NCBI GenBank assembly: GCA_025267735.1
Contig: CM046298.1
Span: forward strand, 25,799,866 to 25,863,865
Source of the DNA: Mactra quadrangularis
Taxonomy: Eukaryota; Mollusca; Bivalvia; Venerida; Mactridae
Length of the DNA stretch: 64,000 nt
Direction of reading: 5' to 3'
The position numbers and the translations under genes are program-made. The notes under the pieces were generated by a model. That model ran no database searches. It was not told the origin of the DNA and worked only from the letters and a program-made list of their open reading frames with translations. Positions within the stretch are counted from its first letter, which is position 1. Every line of letters starts with the position of its first letter. Below are positions 11,051 to 22,759 of this stretch, piece after piece.

Positions 11051-11121
11051 GATTGCTTGATTGTTTGCTTGATTGATTGCTTGATTGATTGCTTGATTGA
11101 TTGCTTGATTGATTGATTGAT
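11051..11121. repeat. GATT/GCTT microsatellite, right of the LINE
   Basis: Repeated GATTGCTTGATTGATT units directly abut the 5' end of the LINE and are the partner of the array at 5552-5766. Confidence 0.9.
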
Positions 11122-11234
11122 ATGGGCATTTATTGTAAAATGCCATAAAACAAAATTAACAAATTTTAAAAAAGTAAAATTTGTTAATAATTTACTTGCC
11201 TCACAACATCGACACTTGCATTTTTAGATGTAAA

Positions 11235-14200
11235 ATGGACTGTCAACAGGACATTAACAATGAAGAACAGATACCTTTAGATAAGAAGTTACGACAAGCT
11301 GGAGCAAACAGTAAATTGAAGACTCATCATGACGTTGATACCGGGTGGTCTTGGGTCATATTGATTGCCTGCTTTGGAAACTTCTGTTTATTTGGATGTG
11401 CTCAGTACGCAGGTGGAATTATTCATTCAACATTGTTAGAAAGGTATCATGCCTCTGTATACATAACTAGCTGGGCTGGATCCCTTCATGCATCGCTGAT
11501 CTCATTAGCAGGTAAGATTATGAGAACTACTTTTTTCACACTCGTGACTTAAATAGTGAAATGCGTAGGTATACATATTTTACATGCTTGCACTTTGTCA
11601 TTTTCGTACCCAGAGGCCGCTATCAGGATTCTCGTTACTAGATGGATACTATTGATAACCTCTTGGAACGAGAATGGCACTTTGTGTGCATAGGATAAAA
11701 TTCTTGCAACTGGTTAGAGATATAAGTCTATGTTACATCTGTATCTATGTCTCTGCAGAAGGTTTTACGTTAACCTTTTTACCCAGTACGCATAATTTGC
11801 TCAGATGGTATACAATAATTTTCTTTATTTATTGCTATTTTTCACATGAAAGGAAACGTAATGTGCAATTCCAAGACATTAAATTCTTGCTTTTTACTTA
11901 CGACGAGTTTTATCGTAAGATTTTGTTTCTCTAAATCTTGAATTACAGGTCCTCTTTCTAGTGCTATATCGGATAGATATAGTTGTAGGATTGCCATAGT
12001 AACTGGTGGTTGTTTGTATGTGGCTGGTTATGCTCTCACAGCTCTAGCACCAACTGTACACGTTGCCATAGTAACGTGTGGTATTATATCAGGTTTGTAC
12101 AAGTTGTTATATTTCCATAGTAAAAGTTGAATCAAATAAAAACCACAATTTATAAGTAGAAACAATGTCATGTGATATCGAAACCCTACGAGATTTGGAG
12201 ATTTAAGGTCAGTCGGACGGTTTGTTTTTTTTGAAACAAATAACACTAAGGGCGCTCAGTCTCTCGGGCTGTGTTGTTTAATGATATCGCCCAAGTAATC
12301 CAAATGAAATTTTGCAATATATTGAACCGGGCTTGTTCGGTGTTGTTCATAAGAGCCAATGCAAATTAATGAAACTACTGACTGGTTTTTCCTACCGGTA
12401 CCCTAATTGAGCACCATCCAAACAGTAATGAACGGCGTATAATCCAAATACACATGTACAACAAGAAAAAATGATACAAAGCATCAGAGAGCGCAAATAT
12501 TTCGGACACGAAAGTACAGTTTAAGAACAAACTGTGGTGTATTTTCAGGTATCGGAGGCGGTATCGCTTATTCTGCTAACACGGTTGTCATTAGTTACAA
12601 CTTAAAGAAGAGGAGAACACTGGGTGTTGGAATGGCTCACACTGGTGTTGGTGTAGGAGTGTTTGCTTTAGCTCCTGTCTTACAATTCTTAAGAGATTTT
12701 TATGGTTCCTTTGGTTTCTTCCTTATGTTGGCTGGAATATTTGCAAATATGATTACATTCGGCGTGTTGTGTTTTCCAAACTCTGTTGAACGTAAAACAT
12801 TAAGTCAGAATCTCACTATTCATTCTGGTAAAAAACGGACAATTGCTTCAAGCAGCTGGTCGAAATGCTCATATCTTCATAAATATTGGACTGTGTTCAC
12901 AAATCGAGGAATATTTTGTCTATGTATTTCAAATTTCTTTTATGGCATTTCGATTTATATTTTATTTCTATATTTTCCTACATTTATTGTTCATAAAGGG
13001 TTTACTGCCACACAAGCATCTTTCTTCCTATCTATTACCGGAATATTTAACATTTTTGGTCGTCTTGGGGCGGGTTTATTGGGCAATTTACGAAGTGTTA
13101 ACGTTTCTCTTTTATACTCATGTACTATAGGCCTTGTGGGTCTCTTTTCAATCATTTATCCATTCACTGCCACGCATTTTGCTGGTCACGTGGTATACTT
13201 CGTTGCCCTAGGTTTATTTATGGGACCACCGTATGTTGTAACTCCTGGGGTCACATTGAAGTTTGTAAAGGTGGAGGAAATAGCAAAAGCATTTGGTATG
13301 GAATATGCCTTTGCTGGCATAGGAGCAACAATAGGACCTATTATAACAGGTCAGTATTAGGTATTTGTATTGTGATTAAATCTTTTGGTTGAACAAAAAG
13401 GGTTCTTAATAAAAAAAAATACATGTTCAGTACAATCTCTCTTGAACAACACCCACTGGGAGGGACTAAAAAGTGTCTAGGGGTTGTTGCTCTGCAGAGG
13501 TTGAATTTAATAAAAATTATGCCTTAAAGGAATATCAAAAGCTGTTGTTGTGCAAAGGATTTGTTCTACAGAGGGATGTTCTGCAGAGATTATACCGTAT
13601 ATTAGAATTGTATCTTTAAAGGGTATAACTTTATATTACCCTCTGATTACGAAAGCATAATTTATTTTGTAAAATTACATGTATGCGTCTCTAATTTTAT
13701 AGATAAAGTACATTTATGAATAAAATCATGCAACATTTCGCCAGACATTGAAACACACATCGTACCCACTAAGACACCATCAAATTACACATGGTCGATT
13801 AAACTTGTTGACAAACTTGTATATAACCAATATAATTATTTAAATCATTGCATGGCTCAATGTATCTTATAATATCTCAATATTTCTTATGATAAAAACA
13901 AGTACAATGTAATTACATGTAAAAAAATAAGTTATTATGTTTACCTTCAAATTGATTATGTCTTGCTTCTAGTCCTTTCGAGAATGATTCTTAACATTGA
14001 GATACGATTTAGTTTTCTGTCAGATCCTTTACTATTGCTGTATACACTTCCAACAGTTATTTTTGTTCAACAATTCAAAAGTTGAGTAAAACACGTATTT
14101 TAATGTCGGAAAAAAGAGTTAACAAATGTACGTTACATTACAAACCATTATATTTGTAATTAAGCATTAGTAATTGTATAACCCAAACAGATATTTTCAT

Positions 14201-15029
14201 TATTTGCTGTAAAATATTATATCTAGTTTTAATTTGAGCTATATTTACAGGTATGTTCTTGGCCAGTGGTGGAACTTATGAACAAGCTATTATCCTAGCA
14301 GGTGTTTGTTTATTACTTTTTACATGGGGTTTCCACATGTTAAGTAGCGGACTGTTGCAAATGCTTATCAAAATTTGTCGCAGACGCTTACATTAGGCTG
14401 TGTGTGTGCAATTAAAGGGGTAATAACTACTTCAATAAATTTAGTTCACAATATGCCTTAACAAGCAGACGATATGCGGTTTGTGCAATTGAAGTATGTC
14501 TAATCCAGTTAATGGGAAATTCATTGTATCACTCCCGTTTGTCATATAATCCCGTCTTATATTATATCCTAACAAAACCCTATGTCATACAGCGCTGTTA
14601 GCGCTTTGATTATTTAAACTACTCGTTTATTGAATGAGTTATATTTTATACCTCAACATTACTTGTCAGTGTCTCAGTCTGTAATTATTTTAAGAGATTA
14701 AATATTTAATATTTTAAGGCACACTGACCTACATATTGTGGAAAATGTGAAATAAAAATTACAACAAGTTGCACCTAAATATTCTCTTCCGTTTCCCATT
14801 GAACGAAATGATTGTATAAACTTGAAAATGTATTTCTAAATGTCCTTTAAGTGGATCCGTGTATGTACTATATGTATTATATATTACAGGAGTTTGTTCA
14901 ATACTTGGTGCTGTATGTAGTGGAATTACAATATGTTTTAAACAACTAAACGAGAACAGTATACAAGAAATACTTGATGTCGATGACTATACATGTAGTA
15001 ACAAGACAAAAGATGAAGACAATATTTGA
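11235..15029 (+). CDS. Monocarboxylate transporter-like (SLC16 / MFS) gene
   Basis: Coding exons by splice sites and phase: 11235-11511, 11949-12092, 12549-13349, then either 14251-14396 (unspliced 3' end, 455 aa) or 14251-14301 joined to 14890-15029 (470 aa). All junctions are phase 1. The start is the Met at 11235; a TTTTTAG acceptor just upstream (11221-11227) suggests a 5' UTR exon. The N-terminus has GWSWVILIACFGNF, the degenerate SLC16 signature around TM1, then GPLSSAISDRYSCR at the TM2-TM3 loop. A short basic-polar central loop (about 190-225) follows, then the second six-helix half with GRLGAGLLG. The family co-transports monocarboxylates or related small organic acids with protons across the plasma membrane; the substrate cannot be told. 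The length is normal and no break is seen. Confidence 0.9.
11603..11676. repeat. Short foldback (hairpin) element, copy 1
   Basis: Inverted arms CGTACCCAGAGG...ATCAGGATTCTCG and GATAACCTCTTGGAACGAGAA flank a short centre within intron 1 of the transporter gene. Related copies lie at 18903-18982 and 21866-21943. Confidence 0.6.
13425..13600. mobile_element. Miniature TIR element in transporter intron 3
   Basis: The left end, CAGTACAATCTCTCTTGAAC, matches the complement of the right end, GTTCTGCAGAGATTATACCG, at most positions. Ends of this type occur in pogo/Tigger-like elements. TA follows the right end, but the left TA is not preserved. It is non-coding. Confidence 0.5.
14302..14396 (+). 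CDS. Alternative transporter C-terminus (retained exon 4 tail)
   Basis: If the donor at 14302 (CAG then GTGTTT) is not used, exon 4 reads on for 31 codons as a hydrophobic helix, VCLLLFTWGFHMLSSGLL, followed by a basic end, ICRRRLH and a stop at 14394-14396. This could serve as transmembrane helix 12 in the same way as the alternative exon 14890-15029. An AATAAA-like signal follows near 14750. Confidence 0.5.
14890..15029 (+). CDS. Transporter alternative terminal exon (TM12 and tail)
   Basis: The acceptor ATATTACAG is followed by VCSILGAVCSGITICF, a transmembrane-like helix, and then an acidic tail, NSIQEILDVDDY, to a stop at 15027-15029. The phase matches both exon 3 and the short form of exon 4. 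With exon 4 short, the join makes AGVCSILGAV, the usual SLC16 TM12 entry, so this is probably the main form. Confidence 0.75.
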
Positions 15030-16310
15030 TGATTGTCTACTTCGCCTCTAAATAGTTTGATTTAATGGAAAATAGATAAAAGAGGGGAATATGAATACTG
15101 CTTTTCTTGTAAATATGTCAACTTTCCACAGCAGCAACTCCCCCCCCTTTTTTGTTGAGTCGTACACTGTAGAACATTTGGTCAACATGGAAATCAAAGC
15201 ATTGGACTAACATGTTTAGGGATATAATTAACTAAAAACGCTAACTATAAAAAGTAGAGTAGAATACATATTAATGGTGTATTAATTGCTAGCTTCAATA
15301 GACAATACTGTACGCCCTTCTTCCCTATTTTGTACACTAAGCAGCATCGTTTATTTACAAAAACAAAACGGCTTCAAAGTAAAATATGACAATAAAATTG
15401 TTCCTTTATCGGTTTAACATTTTCAAAGAAATGTGTCTCTGTTTTTTCAGCGCTTTGATTATAACAAGAGGAAACTGTGTCAAGTCATTTTCGTCGTACT
15501 GTTTTGTCACATTTCTTAAAAAGTACCATAACTGTTCAGTGTGCTTCTCCTAAGGTAAATATTGTTGTCTCTGTTATCATTCTTCTAGAGTGTTATCACT
15601 TATCTCTATGACAACATACAAGTTGACAACACTCGACCATCAATTCTGTTCTATGATATGTTGGGATCTGCAGTTAGAATACGTCACGTGTTAAAGTAAA
15701 AACAGGTTAATGTATGGATCCATCATAAAATGCTTGCTTACAATATGATAATCAAATTCTATGCAGTAGTTTCGTAAATGTATAACTTGATTGTATAAGG
15801 GTCACTTTATCTTGATACGGTTACCTGTGGTAGAACATGAAATTCTATTGTTTGTGAAGAACTGTTTCGTGCATCAAGAATAACCAATGCATTGCATCTT
15901 GATACGGTTACCTGTGGTAAAACATTAAATTCTATTGTTTGTCAAGAACTGTTTCGTACATCAAGAATAACCAATACATTGCTCAACTTTCTTTCCTTCT
16001 TTTTGTGTTTATGTGGGTCGATAAAAGGACAGCAAGCACTATAATTATACTATATCTTGTATGTAAAAATTAGTTGCCCAAATGACATTTTTGGTTGCCC
16101 GAACTAGAAATTGGTTGTCCCGGGCAACCGGACACCCGTTAATTTTGTACACTGTAAAGACATGTTGTTTTGTCATGTTGACACAATTTGTTATTGAATA
16201 CTGTACTAAACATTTTCATTCAATGAACTCCAGTGCGTGCGCCCGAATCACGTGATTTAATATTAAAACAACGTACTGAATCACCATGTATTCTTAGATT
16301 ATATCATATG
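15030..16310. other. Intergenic DNA with an 85-bp tandem duplication
   Basis: The transporter and the next minus-strand gene converge here. A stretch of about 85 bp containing CTTGATACGGTTACCTGTGG and CATCAAGAATAACCAAT occurs twice in tandem (about 15812-15896 and 15897-15985). A small repeat with a GTTGCCC / GGGCAAC inverted motif lies at about 16068-16140. No gene was seen. Confidence 0.6.
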
Positions 16311-17304
16311 TTATATACGTAGGCATTGAATAAAAGTTTGCACCTTGTAAAGGTGCTGTACTAACCTTTCAGATTGTTCTTTTATAGAAGTTAAACATTT
16401 CCTTCTTCTTCCAGCATCAAATATTTTATGATCTATTCTATTAGCTTTATTTTTGATCTCTTGTAATGTAGATTCTCTCATAATTTCAGCCATTAGAATT
16501 GACTCCTCGTCTGTGTATACTATCTGAATATGTAGTAATAATATATAGTCAATATAATATATAATTTTTGGAAGGAATTTATAAAAAAAACCATTTCTAT
16601 GTCAGCGCTCGGCCAAATTTGAAAATAACGAACAACACCTAATTGAATTCTGTTTCAACTCAATAGAAAACAATAAGTTAATGCGACCAGGAAAATAGTG
16701 CAGCAGAAAAATATGTTTTGTTTGACTTTAATAGCGGTCCGCCCGCTCCATAAAAATGCATTATGTACAGATTATTTGCAGGCCTGGGATGTGACTCTCC
16801 ATCTATGAAAGATTGATGTTTGATTGGTTATTGAGTCAAATTTTGAAAAGTTCCAGACATAATTAATACATATAGATTGTTTCTTATTTGTAGAAATTTG
16901 TTTTTGTCATTGCCAATCGAAGGCCATTTATATAGTGCAAAAATATATTCGATCCACACACAAATCACACAGAAATAATTTTATCAATAAAAGAGATAGG
17001 TTATAAAACAGATTTCTGCCCATTTAAACTGGTTAGATAAGTCGAAATATAACCCAAACATGCAGGATGAAATGATTGACGTAAAAAGAGATATAGATAT
17101 CCTAGCATGGAAAGTACCTGTAGATGAAGAATACCTCACCTGGTCACGTGATCTTGGTTTAGGTGTATTTAGTCTATCTAAAAGTCTTGAAGGCATCTTC
17201 CTATGGCTAGTATCGTTGAATTCTATCACAAAAGCAACATTTTTTTCCTGTTTGTCCTCAGCGGGAGCCACATTCACCGTCTTCACGTTCTTCCTTTTAA
17301 ACAT
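16311..17304 (-). CDS. Small unrecognised protein, two coding exons
   Basis: Exons 17304-17140 and 16523-16311 join in phase 0 (donor CAG|GTGAGG, acceptor ATATTCAG), giving about 125 aa. The first exon contains a basic start, MFKRKNVK, then KNVAFVIEFND and a basic-proline stretch, TPKPRSRDQ. The second contains VYTDEESILMAEIMRES and a predicted helical, charged coiled-coil-like region to the stop at 16311. The frame is also open upstream of the Met to about 17400, and an acceptor-like CAG sits at 17361-17363, so the protein may begin in an earlier exon not found here. A donor-like GTTAGT at 16365 could splice out the last 18 codons. The AFVIEF-plus-basic motif is loosely reminiscent of centrosomal CEP170-type proteins, but that is only an impression. 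Confidence 0.55.
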
Positions 17305-17642
17305 TTTATCTAACTTTCTCTTATCTTCAAACTCTATTTTAATAATATTACTTAAAAAGTCTGAAGCGAGTGACCAATGCCTGCACCATAAATTTATTTA
17401 GCCAATCACCTTGAGATTAATATTATTTCTTTTCCGTTTAGCTTAGAAACTGACCTGACACTGCTTAGTATTCACTAAACAACATTAAAATGACAGCGAT
17501 ACGCACTTTTCTTGTTCGAAGACAGCACTGCGTTGTAGCTGTATTGTAACGGCGACGAACAACAAGTGTTTATGTTGTTTATTATAAATCCCGTTCTGTT
17601 CTGATCTGATATCAGGATAGTTTTTCACACTGTTAGCGAGAT

Positions 17643-17966
17643 ATGGTTGAAAAGTTAAAGGAAATGTGAGTCGATATACTGTTTACAAACATATGTTTTT
17701 GATATCAGTTTGACATCGTGGAGATACATGTTTAGGTGTAGCAAACAAACAATGGTGAGTGAGGATGAAGTATTTCATTGTTTGTCACACAGTCAGCGAA
17801 AAATATTGAACTTAAAGAATAAGAAAATACATTTTGTATTTGCATTTACATTAGGTCCGACATAAACAGTCTAGAAAAACCGGGTGAGAAAATGTTTACA
17901 ACAAATGTGTCATCGAAACAACCAAATCAAAATAATAACATTGGTTATAAAAACAACAAGTTATGA
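17643..17966 (+). CDS. Candidate two-exon short ORF (44 aa)
   Basis: ATG at 17643 runs to a GTGAGT donor at 17666. A TTTACATTAG acceptor at 17854 restores the frame, which continues to a stop at 17964-17966. A second donor, GTGAG, lies at 17884. The predicted peptide begins MVEKLKEMSDINSLEKP. It reads divergently from the minus-strand gene starting near 17304-17360. Nothing is recognised, and chance cannot be excluded. Confidence 0.2.
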
Positions 17967-18083
17967 AAGTATCAATCATACTTTCAAAAATTCAAAATCC
18001 ATGTGTTTGACAGGTTTAGGAAAATTCTAGGCCTACTATATAATTCCGATATTATGAATGTTTCTAATAAAACAATACTCGTA

Positions 18084-19356
18084 TTATTTTTCCTTCAATT
18101 TTACTGTAGTTTTACGCTTTGATACTTTGGCAACAAATTTTGTAGCTTGAACGGCATTTTTAAAACGTTTCTCTGCGTTAACCTTTTTACCATTTTTCAC
18201 CGCAACCTTTTTCTCCTTTACATCAGCGACCTTAATTTTTGATGCCGAGTTCGATTGTTCAGTTGTTTCCTCTTGAATTTTTTCAAGTTTTGTATTATTT
18301 TGAGCAGATGATGTTTTTGATGACAGTTTTCTGGATTTTTCAGCATTAGTATTCGTATTTGTATTAGCCTGTACCGGAACTGCTTCCGTTTTATCTTCAA
18401 CAGCGTCTCCTTCGTTTGCTCTCTCCTCATAAACAGTATCGGATGATTCTTGAATGGAATAGAAATCGTTTGTTTTCTCATTGTTTTCAGCATAGGCATC
18501 ATCATCATTATCAAAATCATGTGGAGCATCAAGTATAGCTTGTTGGGCACGTTTCTTTATCGTATCAATATCAATGTGAATACCATCTTTATTCATTCGT
18601 GATACAATTCTATACTGTAAATTATCTTGTCTTTCCTGAATATATAAAATAAAGTTAAACCAATGACTTGGGCTTTTGATAAAGTCCTATCAGTAGAATT
18701 AAAAATAACCAGTCATAAATCCTAAAATATTAAAGGTTTTGGCTTTCCGCGAAAAAAAATGCACCTGAAACGTCGGACAATCAGAGGATAGTTTGTGCTA
18801 ACCCATGTGAATGTACTATGAGCCTATTTTTGCCATTAAATTTATCACAAAAAGTTATTTTTTAGTTTTGCTTTCCCAACTTTTAAGTACAGTGCAATTA
18901 TTATTCTCGTACCCAGAGGTTATCAAGATTCTCGATCTAACTAAAAATATTGAGAATCCTGATAGCATCTGGGAACGAGAATGTGCAATCATTATGTCAA
19001 TATAAGGCCATATAAAAATTCGCTCGCACCTTCATTTGGACGATTTTTACAAAAAAATATTTTTATTTCATCGCTCGCTCATAAAAATTTGGTCAAACCG
19101 CTATATAAAGCAACTGAATAAAGATTTTTTCTTCTTTTTCCCAGAAAAATCCGTAGAACATCAAATTGTTGTAGCCTAATAACCTAAATGTTAATGACAA
19201 TGTATAAAATGTAAGTGATTATTTCATTACCTTTAGATGTCTAAGTTTCGCTTGAAACTTTTCACGTCTTGTTGCACTAGCTGATTTCTGAGCTTCTAAA
19301 ATTCTCAACAATTCTTCCAAACGAACGTCTTCCAAAGGACCAGTCTCCGTTGCCAT
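18084..19356 (-). CDS. Unrecognised acidic/lysine-rich coiled-coil protein, two exons
   Basis: Exon 1, 19356-19231, has 42 codons starting at MATETGPLEDV, with a helical stretch rich in E, R and K (LEELLRILEAQKSAS). Exon 2, 18635-18084, joins in phase 0 through donor GTAATG and acceptor TATATTCAG. The total is 225 aa. After ERQDNLQYRIVSRMNKDGI the protein has an acidic segment, DFDNDDDAYAEN (about residue 85), a low-complexity middle rich in S, T, E and N, and a lysine-rich tail ending KTTVKLKEK. No domain is recognised. The composition suggests a coiled-coil or nucleic-acid/cytoskeleton-associated protein, but this is inference. The ATG context, ACCATGG on the coding strand, is favourable. 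Confidence 0.7.
18903..18982. repeat. Short foldback element, copy 2
   Basis: ATTCTCGTACCCAGAGGTTA...GATTCTCGATC is answered by GAGAATCCTGATAGCATCTG...GAACGAGAAT, so the roughly 80 bp can fold into one hairpin. It lies in the intron of the 225-aa gene. Confidence 0.7.
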
Positions 19357-20920
19357 GGTAATATTCCAATGTTAAATATTGTCTATTGTCAAAAACCATT
19401 CCGATTAACACGACATGTATCAAAATGTAATCTCATTTAACATCCTCGCACGATACAATAAAACGAATGCGCTTAATTCAGCCCTTGTTAACTTGTTATA
19501 GTAATTTCATTCTGGAAATTAAATTGAAGACAATTGTTACAGTTTCCGTTTATACATGCAGTGAATGCAGTCAACACGTATTCATATTTTAAAGGTACTG
19601 TGTCACAAGTTGTCTAGAAGTATTATTGTGTTGTTAGTATTCTCGGAAAGTAGTTGCCAAAGGAATTACATGTCATACCCGTATTAGAAGACCATGCGAT
19701 GAGCATTACAGTTTTTGCAATTCGCAGTTAGACGAAAATTGTTTATATTTTATATTTCTTTGAGTATCAGTTGAGCTTGGTCTGATGTTTTAACCATTGA
19801 GGAGCACGCCGTGCTCAAAGCTATGAATCTAATTTTTCGATAACACATCAACATAAACTTTGTAAAAAATCAAGCAGCATTTTAAGCAGCACAATTTTCA
19901 ATTCCACGACTTTTTTCTTCGATTATAATGCCTTTTACAAAGATGTCCTTTGGAAACAAAACTGAGTTTTCGGCATGGATTTCATTCAATAGTTTGAGTT
20001 TTAAGAGAATTCTTATTTCAAACTTATCAAATACATGTACATCCCAATCATCGTATCAAAGCCTTATATGATATATCCGCCAGAAACCATAAGTATTTTT
20101 AAATCTTAGTTATGCATTGTCCAATCTTATAGCACGTCCTAACATATGTTCAGCAATAAGAAAAAAACTCTGATCACCTCTCTTTAATAGGATGCTCGCT
20201 TGATTAATACTTAAATTCGTTTAATATCCGCTGATCTAATCATGAATTGAATCGGTTCTTTTGTGAGAGTGATAAAACAGAAAATTCTACAATAGATTCT
20301 TTAAACCGTAATTAAGTGAACTGGCAATTAAACGTAACCAACACGGATCAAGTATTTGTGTACACATTGTGTTAGCTATCATTATAAATGAACACTGTTG
20401 TGAAGGTTTTTATTACTGATGATAAATAATTCATCGATAGTTAAATGAAACTTTCTGAGATAATTAGAGATATTATTTGTATGAGATTTTGTTAGAAGTG
20501 TTTGATTAGGTTTTGTTTATACTGGTTAAGATGACCTAACCATCCCAATGTACAGTGTACATTTTTATGATAAAAATAAATTATCAATGAATACAATTAT
20601 TTTTGCACCATCATCCCCACATTATACAGTAATGTATCTTCTTTATGATTCATTCATATATCCAGACAGACAACAGACCAAGCTTTCTTTTGGTATATAA
20701 TAACATAAAAAATCGATTTCGTGTCGCCAAACGATGCGATTATGTTCGAAGATTGTTTTTTTTTGCTAAATGATATTTGGGTTCGATTTTTACTGAGAAA
20801 TGACCTTTAGAACTTTATTTACAAATCAGTAAATACTTGCCTTTGGTACACAAAACAGAGCAAACATGACATAAATATTAGTACATACAAATACATGTAC
20901 AATACAAAAACAATACAAGT
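19357..20920. other. Intergenic DNA, no gene seen
   Basis: AT-rich sequence upstream of the 225-aa gene. Only short non-coding frames were found, and no bounded element. Confidence 0.5.
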
Positions 20921-20924
20921 CACT

Positions 20925-21131
20925 ACACTGCCCTGTCCTACACTACACTGCGCTGCGCAACGCAACGCAACGCAACGCAACGCAACGCAACGCAACGCAA
21001 CACAACACAACACAACACAACACAACACAACACAATACAATACAATACAATACAATACAACACAACACAACACAACACAATACAACACAATACAACACAA
21101 TACAACACAATACAACACAATACAATACAAT
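20925..21131. repeat. Pentanucleotide microsatellite CGCAA, CACAA, TACAA
   Basis: About 9 CGCAA units (near 20956-21000) pass into CACAA units (21001-21035), then TACAA, then mixed CACAA/TACAA to 21131. All share the NNCAA frame. The overlapping frames on both strands, rich in C/V/L or N/T/Q, are repeat artefacts. Confidence 0.95.
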
Positions 21132-21362
21132 TCACTGATTCAAGTTACAGAATAAATTATTTCCAAGTAAAAACGACTCTTTTAAATATGAAACTGATAC
21201 AGTATTTTTTTTCATGATATTAATAGATTGTTGACTTTATTTAAAGACAAGTGGCAGGTTTATTTCCGAGAGCGATTTTTGAAGACTACTCATTAATTAT
21301 TAAATTCGCCTAAATCAAGTAATCCTCATATTAAATGCAATGTATTCTACAGAACAGAAAAC

Positions 21363-21672
21363 CACCTGGCCAGCTCAGTTAGTAGCACGCAAGTCTACTG
21401 ATCGAGGGTTCATTGTTTCGTTTCCCAGGCGAGCATACTTTTCGTGGAGTTTGGTCATGAAATAATATCTACATCCATTCTGCCTCCTACTACTGATTCT
21501 TTATCATGTAGCTTAAGCGCGGTGGTCAGTCACTGAGGGAAGTATGTGCCTATAGTAACTGGTTAACAGTTAAATCCAGAGATTGAGCCTTTCCAGGAAC
21601 GGTGAGTTGGTTGGTTGACCGCCGTGATATGACATACATTGTGTTGCTACGTCGTTAAACCCAATCAAAACA
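21363..21672 (+). mobile_element. tRNA-derived SINE, near full length
   Basis: The head has a tRNA-like A-box (GGCCAGCTCAGTTAGTAGCA) and a B-box-like GAGGGTTCATTG region. The body contains GGTCATGAAATAAT and ACTGATTCTTTATCATGTAG, and the tail ends in GTTAAACCCAATCAAAA. Relatives sharing body and tail are at 35513-35790, 44068-44292 and 58500-58665. Confidence 0.75.
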
Positions 21673-21865
21673 GAACTGACTTCCATAGAAGGGTTATTGT
21701 AGTTCTCATGTTGACAATATAAATATTAACGTCTTGCAAGCTGCCTCTAGATTGAAAAGGCAACCAGGGTAACATATTGTCAAATATCTTACAATACAGA
21801 AGGATTTACGACTAAAATTGGTCGTAAGACACTTCATAATATTTGAGTATTCGGGTCTAGTGGTC

Positions 21866-21943
21866 TTTCTCTTACCCATGCAGAGGTATTTAAGATTCTC
21901 GATCTAATTTAGATCGAATATTTAGATAACCTCTGGGTAAGCT
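21866..21943. repeat. Short foldback element, copy 3
   Basis: CTTACCCATGCAGAGGTATT...GATTCTCGATCTAA is followed by its near complement, ending TAACCTCTGGGTAAG. It has the same architecture as the copies at 11603 and 18903. Confidence 0.65.
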
Positions 21944-22759
21944 CGCCTGACTTGAAATCCAACTGTCGAAGTACGACTACCGTTCGCAGCAGGATATACT
22001 GTTCCTTAAAAAATCAACACCGCTTTCGTTTCAAACAGGGACAAGTTACACTCGATTGTAAGTCAAACCATGTATAAGAAAATTACATGTAGTTAGCTGT
22101 ACCAACGATCGTGACAACAAAGAAAACAAGTATCATATGTATTTATTAGATACAAATGTACTTGACGATAAAGTTGTATATGTGCCGAACTTGGTTGGGA
22201 AATGGTTGGGAGCGATCAACACTGTTTAGACAAAAAGACGACCAACAGAGAAAGAAATTTTTCAAACGGAATGTCTTTCTAGACGCTTAAGTTGTGATCA
22301 TTTTCAAGCAAGAGTCTGCACATGATGTATCCTCAGGAGCGGACGGACCCTGAACAACTAAATCCATAACAGAAGAAGTAGTAGATATATATACAAGTAT
22401 ATAATGTATATTGTATCAATTTATTTCATAAGCTCACATGAAGTTACTGTTAAGTAAGCTGTAGTACTTGATTGACCTAAAATAGAATTAGATATTTCAT
22501 AAAATACAATAATTACTATATGATATGACATACATAATACGAGTTCATGTACACCTGCATTAAAAACTGCTGTTTCAAATACAAGCATATACATGTACGA
22601 CAGAAAAAATGTTAAGAAACATTCGATAAAGCGTGTTTCGAAATATATATAATAATAGTAAGTGTGCATTGTGTTTTATAGGTTTATGCTGTAGCAAGCT
22701 CGTTGTCTGGTTCCCAGTCGTACTTTGACCGGTAAAAGTACGCCAGACAAGGCAGAACA

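Noticed and set aside
20819..21155. Long frames on both strands across the CAACA-type repeat
   Set aside because: Pentanucleotide repeats without stops give open frames in several phases; there is no protein character.
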